Notes: generated from the letters alone by a model not told the origin. Counted from the stretch's first letter, positions 48,432 to 58,799 are shown. The stretch is 64,000 nucleotides of DNA from Vibrio casei (GCF_002218025.2 NZ_AP018680.1:2480001-2544000); one strand, 5' to 3'. A program made the numbers and translations.

Positions 48432-49802
48432 CTATAAATTCCAAAGATGAAAAGTGGCGTAACTTCCCCAAGGCGAAGCCGTTTCTGTGGTTAATTGAGG
48501 GAAATCCACTAATGCCTTTTTCACCACTAAATCTTTATCCAATAAACGATCCGGTTGAGATAAACCTCGAAGCTGAGCGTAACTGATGGTCCACGGCCCA
48601 ATACCTTTTAACACCAGCCATTCAGAAGGATCCGTTTGAGGTTGAACAGCCATAAATTCAGCAAAACGATGAAGAGTCTCTTTCCGACTTTGTGGCATAC
48701 GCAGAAAACTCAGATCCGCTTGTGCTATTTGATGCGGTTCAGGAAAATAGCCGCCTTCCTCGCACAAGGTACGCAGTAAAAGATTCAATTGACCAATGGC
48801 TGCTGTCACGGAAACTTGCTGGCCTAAAATAGCTCGAACACCTGCCTCCCAAGCATTCCACGTTCCCGGAATACGAATCCCTTTTTGATGAACAAGCTCT
48901 GGCGCAACCTTGTCTAGATGCTGCTCAATTACATCAGTATCAGCGTCCAAATCTAGCATGCGCCGCACTTGATTAACTAATGCACGCAGTTGAGAAATGT
49001 CTTCTAGCTCAAATTCCATCTCCAAAGCATGCTCGGATTTTTTACTTATGCTAAACCAAGCAGAAGCATCATTTATTTTTACTTGTCGTTCATAATGCGT
49101 ATTCGTCACCGTTTCAATGCCAGCAATCGCTCGACGAGCATAAAACTCCAACATAAATGGCCAATCAATTTGTCCTTTAAACGGAAGATCAATACTCTTT
49201 TTTAAGCCTAAATGATGAGCCTGACGACGAATTTTTGAAGGAGATAAAGAGAGATGTTGTTGAAAGGCATCATTAAAGCGCCTCACACTATTAAAACCAG
49301 AAGCGAAAGCAATATCGGTCATGCTCATCGAACTAGAATGCAATAATTGTTTAGCAAACATTAATTGCTGCAGTTGAGCGTAGCGTTTTGGTGAGATGCC
49401 AAGGTAGCGTTGAAACAATTGACGAAGATAACGATCACTGACGCCGACTCTTTCCGCTAAAGAGGTTAACGATGAACGCTGCAACTCGCCATTATCAATC
49501 AGTTTTAGAGCTCGAATAAAGGTCGTTTCAACCCCTTTCCATGCCCATGATTCTGGTGCACTGTCTGGGCGGCAACGCAAACAAGGGCGAAAACCAGATT
49601 CCAGTGCTTGGGCTTTATTTGCAAAATATTGTACATTTTCTTCTTTCGGTAAAATCGCAGGGCAAATTGGTCGACAAAAAATACCCGTTGTTTTCACTGC
49701 AATAAAAAATTGCCCATCAAAACGTTGATCGCGCGATAACCGAGCTTGTTGACATTGCTCTATCGTCAAAGAGGAATAACCAAAGGGTGAATTGTTTGAC
49801 AT
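48432..49802 (-). CDS. Ada-AlkA fusion: alkylation sensor and 3-methyladenine glycosylase
   Basis: A 456-residue protein from the ATG at 49802; a start 18 codons upstream is unlikely. Ada zinc domain (about 8-80) with F-C-R-P-I-C-P-A and F-R-P-C-L-R-C-R-P giving the four zinc cysteines; AraC-type helix-turn-helix (about 85-180, ending with F-N-S-V-R-R-F-N); AlkA N-terminal domain; HhH-GPD glycosylase with G-I-G-P-W-T and the likely catalytic Asp in D-R-L-L-D-K-D. It should sense methylphosphotriesters, activate transcription and excise alkylated bases. Confidence 0.93.
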   Translation of the reverse strand: MSNNSPFGYSSLTIEQCQQARLSRDQRFDGQFFIAVKTTGIFCRPICPAILPKEENVQYFANKAQALESGFRPCLRCRPDSAPESWAWKGVETTFIRALKLIDNGELQRSSLTSLAERVGVSDRYLRQLFQRYLGISPKRYAQLQQLMFAKQLLHSSSMSMTDIAFASGFNSVRRFNDAFQQHLSLSPSKIRRQAHHLGLKKSIDLPFKGQIDWPFMLEFYARRAIAGIETVTNTHYERQVKINDASAWFSISKKSEHALEMEFELEDISQLRALVNQVRRMLDLDADTDVIEQHLDKVAPELVHQKGIRIPGTWNAWEAGVRAILGQQVSVTAAIGQLNLLLRTLCEEGGYFPEPHQIAQADLSFLRMPQSRKETLHRFAEFMAVQPQTDPSEWLVLKGIGPWTISYAQLRGLSQPDRLLDKDLVVKKALVDFPQLTTETASPWGSYATFHLWNL

Positions 49803-49882
49803 TATGATTCTCTCGTTTATATCTACAACCAGTATATAAGCCAAACCTATTTTCACTAGCCATTTTCGGAACTGAACACTCT

Positions 49883-49914
49883 TCTATACTTAACCTATAT
49901 ATCTATACTTAACC
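49883..49914. repeat. 13-bp direct repeat upstream of Ada-AlkA
   Basis: TCTATACTTAACC occurs at 49883-49895 and again at 49902-49914, a 19-base period. It lies 80-110 bases before the Ada-AlkA start and about 130 bases before the divergent oxidoreductase. It may be an activator-site pair or a recent short duplication. Confidence 0.7.
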
Positions 49915-50045
49915 AATCCTGAAAACTGTGTTTGCAGGATTGGTTTGTACATTGCGAGTTTTTTTGATCTTCATAACAACCAGATAAGATATGATTAACT
50001 TCGATAAAGAATAATTCAGTATCAGTGATTTCAAGGGGAATATTC

Positions 50046-52376
50046 ATGGCGATAAAAAAATACACGCATGCAGCAGGCGGTTGGGGTGCATTAGTTAGCA
50101 CAGGTAAACATCTGCTCAAAAGTGAAAATGTCGCCAAAAATATCCGCAACCTGATGCGCACCAATCAAGATAAAGGTTTTGACTGCCCAGGCTGTGCTTG
50201 GGGTGAAGATGGTGAGAAAGGCTTTTTTCATTTCTGTGAGAACGGAGCAAAAGCCGTCAATTGGGAAGGGACAAGCCGCCGAGTTGGTAAGGCTTTCTTC
50301 GCTGAGCATTCCGTTAAATCGCTGCGTAAGCAAAGTGATTATTACCTTGAGTATCAAGGACGCTTAAATCAACCCGTTCGCTATAATGCCGACTCAGATC
50401 ACTATGAAGCCATCAGTTGGGACGACGCATTCGCGCTCATTGCAAAGCATTTAAAGCAATTAGACTCACCAAACCAAGCCGAATTTTACACCTCCGGTCG
50501 AGCCAGTAATGAAGCCGCTTTTTTGTATCAATTATTTGCGAGATCTGTGGGAACCAATAATTTCCCCGATTGTTCAAACATGTGCCACGAAGCCACCAGC
50601 GTCGCATTAGCCCAAGCGATTGGTATTGGTAAAGGCACCACCCGCATGGATGACTTTACCAAAGCCGATGCCATTTTCTTATTTGGACAAAACCCGGCAA
50701 CCAACCACCCTAGAATGATGGATACCTTATACAAAGCATCACGTCGTGGGGCTTCCATTGTGTCTTTTAACAATTTAAAAGAACGTGGACTAGAGCGCTT
50801 TACCAATCCTCAAAACAAAATTGAGATGATAACCAATGGTTCAACGCCAATTAGCGGCCATTACTTCACTCCAAAGTTAGGTGGTGATATGGCCGCAGTA
50901 CGAGGCATGGTAAAAGCTTTGTCTGTATTTGATAAAAAAGAATTATCCCAAGGTAGAGAATCTATCTTTGATCACGCTTATATCGAAAAACACACCAATG
51001 GCATGCAAACCTATTTGGATCAAGTCGATGCAACGACTTGGGAAGAGATCATTGAACAATCTGGCCTAACTCAACAGCAATTAGAAACCGCGGCGGAAAC
51101 TTATCGTAAGGCCGATCGAGTCATCATTACTTGGGCAATGGGTATCACTCAGCACAAGCACTCAGTTAATACCATTCAAGAAATGGTTAATCTGCAATTA
51201 TTGTTTGGTCAAATTGGTAAAGACGGCGCTGGCGTCTGCCCTGTTCGTGGTCACAGTAATGTACAGGGCGATCGCACCGTTGGCATTAACGAAAAATCAT
51301 CAGCCTCTTTTATCGAAAAATTAGAATCCGCTGTTGGATTTAAAGCACCAACTAAGCCGGGTCATAATGTCGTGGAATCGATCAAATCGATGTTAGCCGG
51401 TGAGAGCAAAGTGTTCATTGGACTGGGTGGTAACTTTGTCTCCGCTACGCCAGATACGAGACTTACACAGCAAGCATTAGAAAGTTGTAATTTAACCGTT
51501 AACATTGCCACCAAATTAAATCGAACCCACTTGTCACCAGGTAAAGATTCATTAATTTTACCTTGCCTTGGTCGTACCGATGTCGATTGGCAAAAAAACG
51601 GACAGCAATGCGTTACGGTCGAAGATTCCTTTAGCATGGTACATGCGTCTTATGGCGCAGTTGAACATGATGAGCAAAGTAACGATCAAGGTGAAATGCG
51701 ATCTGAGCCAGCCATCATCGCAGGTATGGCTCAAGCAATGTTAGGATCCTCTCCAGTTGATTGGTTATCATTGATTGAAGATTACGATCGCATTCGATCA
51801 TTAATTGAAAAAGTGATCCCTGGCTTTGAAGGCGTCAACGATAAGATTAAGCAACCGGGCGGTTTCTACTTAGGTAACTCAGCACGAGATAATAACTGGC
51901 AAACCAAAAGCGGCAAAGCCGAGTTTAATGCCCATTCACTGCCAACTCACTTACAACCCGCAGCATTACGAAAAATGAGTGATCAAGCCGTTTTTGTACT
52001 GCAAACAATGCGATCTCACGATCAATATAACACTACAGTATATGGATTTGATGACCGCTATCGTGGCGTTTTTGGGGAACGTAACGTTCTGTTTATGAAT
52101 AAGAAAGACATTGAAGAGATGGGAATGCAAGCCGGAGATCGCGTCGATATACAATCGTTATACGCCGATGAATATCAACGTGAGATATATGGTTTTAAAT
52201 TAGTGGAGTATGACATCCCAGAAGGTAACATTGCTGCCTATTTCCCAGAAGCTAACCCGTTAGTGGCTTTACATGACAGTGGTGATCTAAGCCATACACC
52301 AGTTTCTAAAGCAATAGTGGTCACGTTGAAACTCAGTAAAAAAACCAGCGAAGATATCAATGTCGTGTCTTATTAA
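50046..52376 (+). CDS. FdhF/YdeP family molybdopterin oxidoreductase
   Basis: A 776-residue cytoplasmic protein of the molybdopterin oxidoreductase superfamily, closest to YdeP. The ATG at 50046 follows AGGGGA; an upstream frame extension is rejected. D-C-P-G-C-A-W-G-E near residue 49, F-Y-T-S-G-R-A-S-N-E-A, F-G-Q-N-P-A-T-N-H-P-R-M and the C-terminal molydopterin dinucleotide domain (L-Q-T-M-R-S-H-D-Q-Y-N-T-T near residue 660) are recognised. E. coli YdeP is tied to acid resistance; the reaction is unproven. The convergent fdhD next door supports a formate-dehydrogenase-like cofactor need. Confidence 0.88.
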   Translation: MAIKKYTHAAGGWGALVSTGKHLLKSENVAKNIRNLMRTNQDKGFDCPGCAWGEDGEKGFFHFCENGAKAVNWEGTSRRVGKAFFAEHSVKSLRKQSDYYLEYQGRLNQPVRYNADSDHYEAISWDDAFALIAKHLKQLDSPNQAEFYTSGRASNEAAFLYQLFARSVGTNNFPDCSNMCHEATSVALAQAIGIGKGTTRMDDFTKADAIFLFGQNPATNHPRMMDTLYKASRRGASIVSFNNLKERGLERFTNPQNKIEMITNGSTPISGHYFTPKLGGDMAAVRGMVKALSVFDKKELSQGRESIFDHAYIEKHTNGMQTYLDQVDATTWEEIIEQSGLTQQQLETAAETYRKADRVIITWAMGITQHKHSVNTIQEMVNLQLLFGQIGKDGAGVCPVRGHSNVQGDRTVGINEKSSASFIEKLESAVGFKAPTKPGHNVVESIKSMLAGESKVFIGLGGNFVSATPDTRLTQQALESCNLTVNIATKLNRTHLSPGKDSLILPCLGRTDVDWQKNGQQCVTVEDSFSMVHASYGAVEHDEQSNDQGEMRSEPAIIAGMAQAMLGSSPVDWLSLIEDYDRIRSLIEKVIPGFEGVNDKIKQPGGFYLGNSARDNNWQTKSGKAEFNAHSLPTHLQPAALRKMSDQAVFVLQTMRSHDQYNTTVYGFDDRYRGVFGERNVLFMNKKDIEEMGMQAGDRVDIQSLYADEYQREIYGFKLVEYDIPEGNIAAYFPEANPLVALHDSGDLSHTPVSKAIVVTLKLSKKTSEDINVVSY

Positions 52377-52493
52377 CATTAAGTGTTAGAACTTAATCGA
52401 CCAATGACAATACGTTGCGATCTATAGACAAAAAGGCAGCTAACAATCACGTTCTGTCTTTTGTTAGCTTCCTTCAACATGATTTTACCGAGC

Positions 52494-53342
52494 TTATTCT
52501 TGTTTAATCAACGCAATACGTTCTGGACAAGTATAAGCATCCGCTCGACCGGGACGACAAAAACCGACCAAGGTTAAATTGGATTTCTGCGCCAATTCCA
52601 CGGCCATACTGGTGGCCGCTGAAATAGCCAACAATATCTCAACACCCGCACTCACCGCTTTTTGTACCATTTCAAAACTCGCTCGACTGGTCACTAAAAT
52701 AGCGCCGCCGCTCAATTTATGACGAATAATATACCCAACTAGCTTATCCAAAGCGATATGACGACCAATATCTTCACGTATTGCAATGACATCACCTTCC
52801 ACTGAAACATAAGCCGCTGCATGAGTTGCTCCTGTCACTTGGTTCAGATTTTGTTGGTTATCAAGTTGCTGCAAAATATCATCAATTTTTTGCCAAGGTA
52901 AAAACGTTGTTTGAAGCAAAGAAGCCAAAGGACGAACCACATGATCTAAACTTTCAGACCCACAAATACCACAACCGGTACGACCCGCCATACTTCTGCG
53001 TACTTTTCTTAGTCGCTCCATACAGCGGTTCGCAATCTCAATATGGAGCTCAATACCATTGTCAGACTCTACCTGCACTATGTCATGAATATCTCGAGCG
53101 TAGTCAATGATGCCCTCCGATAAGGAAAAACCCACCGCTAAATCTTCCAAATGGCTGGCGGTGCACATTAATACGGTGTGCGAGATACCGTTATACACCA
53201 ATGCCACGGCGGTCTCAGTAGCAAAATATTCATTCTGTAAGTTGGCGCTTGGTTCACTATGTCTAAAACGCATAACAGGTGCGGTGACAAAGTTCTCTTT
53301 TAGCGGCGATGGGAAAGCTGATTTATTAGATTTTTGGGACAT
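52494..53342 (-). CDS. fdhD: Formate dehydrogenase accessory sulfurtransferase FdhD
   Basis: A protein of about 282 residues. FdhD passes sulfur from IscS to the molybdenum cofactor of formate dehydrogenases. The cysteine motif T-G-C-G-I-C-G and the H-A-A-A-Y and D-I-G-R-H-I-A-L-D-K-L segments are intact. The ATG at 53342 gives the usual length, but no clear ribosome-binding site is seen; a GTG at 53390 is the alternative. It converges on the FdhF/YdeP gene, its likely client. Confidence 0.92.
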   Translation of the reverse strand: MSQKSNKSAFPSPLKENFVTAPVMRFRHSEPSANLQNEYFATETAVALVYNGISHTVLMCTASHLEDLAVGFSLSEGIIDYARDIHDIVQVESDNGIELHIEIANRCMERLRKVRRSMAGRTGCGICGSESLDHVVRPLASLLQTTFLPWQKIDDILQQLDNQQNLNQVTGATHAAAYVSVEGDVIAIREDIGRHIALDKLVGYIIRHKLSGGAILVTSRASFEMVQKAVSAGVEILLAISAATSMAVELAQKSNLTLVGFCRPGRADAYTCPERIALIKQE

Positions 53343-53545
53343 GTGGGCATCTAAGCTAGTAATACACTCAATAAGTATAACGAAACTCACGTATCGATGC
53401 TGAAATAATGCCTGCAGGATTCAAATCATAATCGGCTTATGCTACTCTTCGCTCCCCTTTTTATCCTTACGATTTTAATGTCTATTGCGACCCTTCGTTA
53501 TTGACTAAAATAGTAACGGTGATACTCAACAAAAGTGAATGGATA

Positions 53546-54172
53546 ATGGTCGGTAAAGGTACGCTTTATATTGTTTCTGCGCCAAGTGGTGCAGGTAAAT
53601 CGAGCTTGATTTCAGCTATGTTAGAAAAAAACCCTAACTACGCAATGAAAGTGTCAATCTCGCACACTACCCGTGAACAACGCCCCGGTGAAGTTGATGG
53701 CGTGCATTATCATTTTGTTGAAAAGGACCAGTTTATTACGTTAATGAACCAAGGCACGTTTCTTGAGCATGCCGAAGTCTTTGGTAATTATTACGGAACA
53801 TCACGGGTCTGGATTGAAGAGACCTTAAACAACGGTATCGATGTCTTTCTCGATATTGACTGGCAAGGTGCTCGTCAAATCCGTAAACAAATGCCACACG
53901 CAAAAGGCATCTTTATTCTGCCTCCTTCAAATGGTGAATTAGAGCGTCGTTTGAATACCCGTGGGCAAGATAGCCCAGAAGTCATTGCCGGCCGCATGAG
54001 CAAGGCTAAATCAGAAATATCCCATTATGATGAATACGATTACCTCATCATCAATGATGATTTTGATGCGGCATTAATGGATTTTAAAGCCATTATCCGA
54101 GCCGAGCGCCTAAAGCACGACAAACAAGCCGTTAAATTTAACGGTATGTTAAAAGCATTACTGTCTGAATAA
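53546..54172 (+). CDS. gmk: Guanylate kinase
   Basis: A 208-residue enzyme phosphorylating GMP to GDP. P-loop [10 protein letters not shown] near residue 11; the GMP-binding S-H-T-T-R and [10 protein letters not shown] follow. The ATG at 53546 gives the standard M-V-G-K-G-T-L start; the longer frame is rejected. It heads gmk-rpoZ-spoT, linking GTP supply and (p)ppGpp metabolism. Confidence 0.97.
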   Translation: MVGKGTLYIVSAPSGAGKSSLISAMLEKNPNYAMKVSISHTTREQRPGEVDGVHYHFVEKDQFITLMNQGTFLEHAEVFGNYYGTSRVWIEETLNNGIDVFLDIDWQGARQIRKQMPHAKGIFILPPSNGELERRLNTRGQDSPEVIAGRMSKAKSEISHYDEYDYLIINDDFDAALMDFKAIIRAERLKHDKQAVKFNGMLKALLSE

Positions 54173-54294
54173 TAAGCAGTTTTTTGTTTGTTTAATACAA
54201 ATAAACGGGTAAGAGTCTTATTGCTAGAATCTGTAGCGGTAAGGCTGTATAATTTCCCGTCATTCTAAATAAAATTCACTAAATTGGAGTCATC

Positions 54295-54567
54295 ATGGCA
54301 CGCGTAACTGTCCAAGACGCTGTTGAAAAAGTCGGTAACCGTTTCGACCTAGTCCTAATTGCGGCTCGCCGCGCTCGTCAAATGCAAACTGGCAACAAAG
54401 ATGCATTGGTTCCTGAAGAAAATGATAAAACGACGGTTATCGCTCTGCGTGAAATCGAAGAAGGTCTTATCACTAAAGAAGTTTTAGACGCACGTGAGCG
54501 CCAAGAACAACAAGAGCAAGACGCGGCAGAACTTGCAGCAGTAAGCAGCATCGTTCATCACCGTTAA
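54295..54567 (+). CDS. rpoZ: RNA polymerase omega subunit
   Basis: A 90-residue omega subunit that clamps beta-prime and forms a ppGpp-binding site with it. [17 protein letters not shown] opens the protein, with A-A-R-R-A-R-Q and [10 protein letters not shown] following. It lies between gmk and spoT, a conserved order. Confidence 0.98.
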   Translation: MARVTVQDAVEKVGNRFDLVLIAARRARQMQTGNKDALVPEENDKTTVIALREIEEGLITKEVLDARERQEQQEQDAAELAAVSSIVHHR

Positions 54568-54591
54568 TTCTTTATCTCTGGGCGAATAACA

Positions 54592-56709
54592 TTGTACTTA
54601 TTTGAGAGTTTAAAGGCCGTTGCCCAAGAATATTTACCAGAGTCTCAACTCGAGACTCTGAGTGAAGCTTTTGTCGTGGCAAGAGACGCCCACGAAGGAC
54701 AAAGCCGTTCAAGCGGTGAACCTTATATCATTCACCCCGTTGCGGTAGCCCGTATTCTGGCGGAAATGCGTCTGGATAATGAGACCTTAATGGCCGCATT
54801 ATTACACGATGTGATTGAAGATACAGAGGTCACCAAAGAAGATTTAGCATCACAATTTGGCATTATAGTGGCTGAATTGGTGGACGGTGTCTCCAAACTT
54901 GATAAACTCAAATTTCGCGATCGTAAAGAAGCTCAAGCTGAAAACTTCCGCAAAATGATCTTAGCCATGGTGCAAGACATTCGCGTTATCTTAATTAAGC
55001 TTGCTGATCGTACTCACAATATGCGCACCCTTGGCGCATTACGCCCAGATAAACGTCGACGTATTGCACGTGAGACGCTTGAGATTTTTTCTCCCCTTGC
55101 CCATCGCTTAGGTATCCACAACATAAAAACCGAACTCGAAGAGCTAGGTTTTGAAGCCTTATATCCCAATCGTTATCGTGTACTCAAAGAGGTCGTCAAG
55201 GCTGCTCGTGGTAACCGAAAAGAAATGATCCAACGGATTCACAGTGAAATTGAAGGCCGACTCGAAGATGTTGGGTTGCACGTTCGAGTATTGGGCCGAG
55301 AAAAAAACCTCTATTCTATTTACAATAAAATGCGCACCAAAGAGCAGCGTTTCCATACCATTATGGACATCTATGCTTTTCGCGTCATTGTTGATACACC
55401 AGACACGTGTTATCGCGTTCTAGGGCAAGTCCATAACCTATATAAACCTCGCCCGGGACGAATGAAAGATTACATTGCGGTACCTAAAGCGAATGGCTAC
55501 CAATCTTTACACACCTCAATGGTTGGCCCTCATGGTGTTCCCGTTGAAGTACAAATCCGTACCGAAGATATGGAACAAATGGCGGATAAAGGTGTGGCAG
55601 CACACTGGTCTTACAAGGCTAACGGTGAAAGCTCAGGAACTACCGCTCAAATTAAAGCCCAACGTTGGATGCAAAGCTTACTTGAACTACAACAAAGTGC
55701 AGGTAACTCCTTTGAATTTATCGAACATGTAAAATCGGATCTCTTCCCAGATGAGATCTTCGTCTTTACACCGAAAGGCCGCATTATTGAATTACCTGCT
55801 GGTGCCACACCGGTTGATTTTGCTTATGCTGTGCATACTGATGTTGGTAATACCTGCGTAGGGGCTAGGGTTGATCGCAATCCTTACCCTTTAAGTAAAG
55901 CACTTAAAAATGGCCAAACCATTGAGATAATTAGTGCTCCGGGTGCTCGTCCGAATGCAGCATGGCTGAACTATGTTGTCACCTCTCGCGCTCGAACTAA
56001 AATACGTCAAGTATTAAAAACCATGCGTCGTGATGAATCTGTCGCCCTTGGTCGTCGATTACTCAACCATGCGCTTGGTGATCTTTCAATCAGTGATATC
56101 AGTAAAGAAAATATTCAACACGTTATTTCTGATCTGAAACTAAAAACGCTTGATGAGCTACTAGCCGCTATCGGTTTAGGTGAATTGATGAGTATTGTTA
56201 TTGCTCGTCGATTACTCGGTGACGCTGACGAACTAACCGAAATCGAATCATTAGAAAGCGATAAGTCCTCTAAGAAAAAACTGCCTATTCGTGGTGCAGA
56301 GGGGATTCTTCTCACTTACGCAAAATGTTGTCACCCGATTCCCGGCGATCATATTATTGCTCATGTTTCTCCAGGTCGAGGTTTGGTGGTTCACCGTGAA
56401 ACCTGTCCAAATATTCGTGGTTATCAAAAAGAGCCCGAACGTTATATGGCGGTTGAATGGTCAAAAGATTTTGATCAAGACTTCATTACTGAATTGAAAG
56501 TTGATATGCAAAACCACCAAGGCGCACTGGCTGATTTAACCAATGTTGTCGCCTCTACCGGTTCCAATATTCATGGTATTGCGACCGAAGAACGCGATGG
56601 TAGACTGTATACAATTTCTTTATTACTGACGACCAAAGATCGGGTACATCTAGCCAGTATTATGAAACGTATTCGAGTCATGCCACACGCGTTGAAAGTG
56701 CGTCGCTAA
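54592..56709 (+). CDS. spoT: Bifunctional (p)ppGpp synthetase/hydrolase SpoT
   Basis: A 705-residue stringent-response enzyme. HD hydrolase domain (about 20-200) with H-D-V-I-E-D and D-R-T-H-N-M-R-T; synthetase domain (about 230-350) with Y-K-P-R-P-G-R-M-K-D-Y-I-A; TGS domain near 390-450; helical and zinc-finger-like C-C-H-P-I-P-G-D region; terminal ACT domain. Translation starts at a TTG (54592) giving M-Y-L-F-E-S, as E. coli SpoT does. It lies 24 bases after rpoZ; the usual trmH and recG do not follow. Confidence 0.97.
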   Translation: MYLFESLKAVAQEYLPESQLETLSEAFVVARDAHEGQSRSSGEPYIIHPVAVARILAEMRLDNETLMAALLHDVIEDTEVTKEDLASQFGIIVAELVDGVSKLDKLKFRDRKEAQAENFRKMILAMVQDIRVILIKLADRTHNMRTLGALRPDKRRRIARETLEIFSPLAHRLGIHNIKTELEELGFEALYPNRYRVLKEVVKAARGNRKEMIQRIHSEIEGRLEDVGLHVRVLGREKNLYSIYNKMRTKEQRFHTIMDIYAFRVIVDTPDTCYRVLGQVHNLYKPRPGRMKDYIAVPKANGYQSLHTSMVGPHGVPVEVQIRTEDMEQMADKGVAAHWSYKANGESSGTTAQIKAQRWMQSLLELQQSAGNSFEFIEHVKSDLFPDEIFVFTPKGRIIELPAGATPVDFAYAVHTDVGNTCVGARVDRNPYPLSKALKNGQTIEIISAPGARPNAAWLNYVVTSRARTKIRQVLKTMRRDESVALGRRLLNHALGDLSISDISKENIQHVISDLKLKTLDELLAAIGLGELMSIVIARRLLGDADELTEIESLESDKSSKKKLPIRGAEGILLTYAKCCHPIPGDHIIAHVSPGRGLVVHRETCPNIRGYQKEPERYMAVEWSKDFDQDFITELKVDMQNHQGALADLTNVVASTGSNIHGIATEERDGRLYTISLLLTTKDRVHLASIMKRIRVMPHALKVRR

Positions 56710-56745
56710 AGAAATTAACTTTCATTACTGAATCAATTCAACATT

Positions 56746-56776
56746 AAAAAGCATCAACAAAAGTTGATGCTTTTTT
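56746..56776 (+). terminator. spoT intrinsic terminator
   Basis: A 13-bp stem AAAAAGCATCAAC/GTTGATGCTTTTT with loop AAAA and a T run. It lies 36 bases after spoT and ends the gmk-rpoZ-spoT unit. Confidence 0.9.
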
Positions 56777-56859
56777 GTGTCTATTCTGTTGTTCTGTCCT
56801 AAATAAGGTTAACACTTATTAGTTGCTTGGTTAGTACTTTTCTACATATTAATGATTTT

Positions 56860-57657
56860 CTAAATATTGGTGCTTTCAAAAATCTTGTCAGCCGAAGCAG
56901 TAACAAACCCTTGATATAAAACACCATTACCCAAAGGAAAACGCTTAGCAAACTCGTAAAAACCACCAGGGATGACGATCTCGCCATCGCTACACTCAAC
57001 AGAAACTTTATCGGCCAGTGTCGAGGATTGCTGTAAACCAACCTCTTCACTCCCTTTCACATCACCACCAGAATTATTCATATCAAAGTTATGCCACACG
57101 AGAAAGTCATTCACTTGCTTTAGGTCCATAAACCCGGCTAGCTCGTTCACACTGACCGTAAAATGATTCGCTCCAAAACCATGCGCAGCCACCCATGCAG
57201 CGTATTCGCTTTCTTCAGCTAACATTTGGTATTGCTCTTTGGTAATACGCCAAGGCCGCCCTTGATATAAAAACTGACTGCTATCTGTATATTGTTGAGG
57301 TAAGTCATGAATCAGAGAGTCGATAATATGATTCAGGTTTTCTGAACATTTAGGCAAACATAATTCACTGATAAAAACTTTAGGGTAGCGAGGATCAGGA
57401 TGCTGGTAATGATGGGCGTATAACTTTTTCGCTTCAAAATGATATTCACCAGCCTGTTCATAACCTAATGCTTGAAAGTGCTTAGCCAATTGAACCAAAC
57501 CTAATTTTCCGCCCGAAAATGTACGCAAAGCAATATGATCATTACTCAATTTCTCGCCTTTCTGACTTAATAGTTTATGTACTTTTATCGCCGATGGACA
57601 CAAACGTTGGGTATAATCTTGCCACAAATGTTCAAAAAGCGCCTCAATATTAGCCAT
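56860..57657 (-). CDS. DUF1338 family protein
   Basis: A 265-residue protein. DUF1338 proteins such as HglS/YdcJ are non-haem iron 2-oxoadipate dioxygenase/decarboxylases. N-D-H-I-A-L-R-T-F near residue 39 supplies a likely metal histidine, and A-A-H-G-F-G-A-N-H-F-T-V-S-V and the G-S-E-E-V-G-L-Q-Q-S-S region match the fold. AGGAGAG precedes the ATG. In Vibrio such a gene follows the arginine-succinyltransferase cluster; astD is absent here. The substrate is unknown. Confidence 0.85.
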   Translation of the reverse strand: MANIEALFEHLWQDYTQRLCPSAIKVHKLLSQKGEKLSNDHIALRTFSGGKLGLVQLAKHFQALGYEQAGEYHFEAKKLYAHHYQHPDPRYPKVFISELCLPKCSENLNHIIDSLIHDLPQQYTDSSQFLYQGRPWRITKEQYQMLAEESEYAAWVAAHGFGANHFTVSVNELAGFMDLKQVNDFLVWHNFDMNNSGGDVKGSEEVGLQQSSTLADKVSVECSDGEIVIPGGFYEFAKRFPLGNGVLYQGFVTASADKIFESTNI

Positions 57658-57782
57658 GTTGTACTCTCCTATTTAGCCCGCTCAAAAGCCGACCTTTATC
57701 ATTATCACTTTGACTATAGTTCAACGCTGATAAGCCATCTTATTTTTAGCAAGAACCTGACAAAATACGTTAATTTTTCACA

Positions 57783-58799
57783 TTAATTCAATAACAACCG
57801 GATTGAATCACCACTTTTGACTAATAAATTTTTCGCAACATCTGGGTGAATAAACGCGGTATTTTGCTCAGAGTCATAAGCCACTTTAGCCACTAATGCC
57901 CGAAAATCACTTAACTGAGTATTGGACATTAAATAGGTATGCGATGAAGAATGTTCACGTACTTCAACCTTCGCCACAAAAGATTGCTGAATGGATTTAA
58001 TATGGTTTCTATCGCATTCAACCGTTGGCCCTGCATCAAAAATATCCACATACCCTCGGCAAGCAAATCCTTCTTTTTCAAGTAATTTTAATGCTGGAGC
58101 TGTGTATTGATGGACCTGCCCGATCACCGCTTGGGCTTCTGGGCTTAACAGATTGACGTAAATCGGCAACTTTGGCATCAAATCCGCGATAAACCCTTTA
58201 TTACCGGTTCCGGTGAGATAATCTGCCAAGGTAAAATCGATAGAGAAGAAATGCTGCTGTAACCACTGCCAAAATGGTGAGTTGCCATTTTCATCACTCA
58301 CACCACGCATTTCAGCAATAACGGTTTGAGAAAATCGCTCTGGAAATTGTGCCATCATCAAAAATCGGCACTTAGACATCAATCGGCCATTTAACCCTGC
58401 TCGATACTCTGGTAACAAAAACAAGGTACAAATTTCACTGCAACCCGTGTAATTATTGCCAAGAGTGAGGACTTGAACTTCATTGCGAACATTCAATTTG
58501 TTGGAGCTGTGTACCACTTTACTAATATGGTAACTATACGATGGGACTTCCCAGCCAATCGATGCCTCAATACCAGTTGTCCCGACAACTTGGTTGGTAT
58601 CGGTATCCACTGCCACCATTAAATAACTTTCATTTTGAGGATGTTCGGTATGCTTTGAAAAGCTGCTGATAGAAGCTTCAATACGCTTCGATAACAGTTC
58701 TTGGTTAACCGGTAATGATGTAAAACCATGACCAGATGCTTCTGCACATTGGTAAAGCGCATCGTAATCGGTATCTTGAATTGGACGAATTACTAACAT
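57783..58799 (-). CDS. astA: Arginine N-succinyltransferase AstA
   Basis: A 338-residue first enzyme of the arginine succinyltransferase (AST) catabolic route. M-L-V-I-R-P-I opens the protein; G-L/F-T-S-L-P-V-N near residue 25, C-T-L-F-L-L-P-E-Y-R and V-I-A-E-M-R-G-V-S-D are family signatures, as is D-I-F-D-A-G-P-T-V-E-C-D near the end. It lies downstream of argD in the same direction. No astB, astD or astE is visible in the window. Confidence 0.95.
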   Translation of the reverse strand: MLVIRPIQDTDYDALYQCAEASGHGFTSLPVNQELLSKRIEASISSFSKHTEHPQNESYLMVAVDTDTNQVVGTTGIEASIGWEVPSYSYHISKVVHSSNKLNVRNEVQVLTLGNNYTGCSEICTLFLLPEYRAGLNGRLMSKCRFLMMAQFPERFSQTVIAEMRGVSDENGNSPFWQWLQQHFFSIDFTLADYLTGTGNKGFIADLMPKLPIYVNLLSPEAQAVIGQVHQYTAPALKLLEKEGFACRGYVDIFDAGPTVECDRNHIKSIQQSFVAKVEVREHSSSHTYLMSNTQLSDFRALVAKVAYDSEQNTAFIHPDVAKNLLVKSGDSIRLLLN

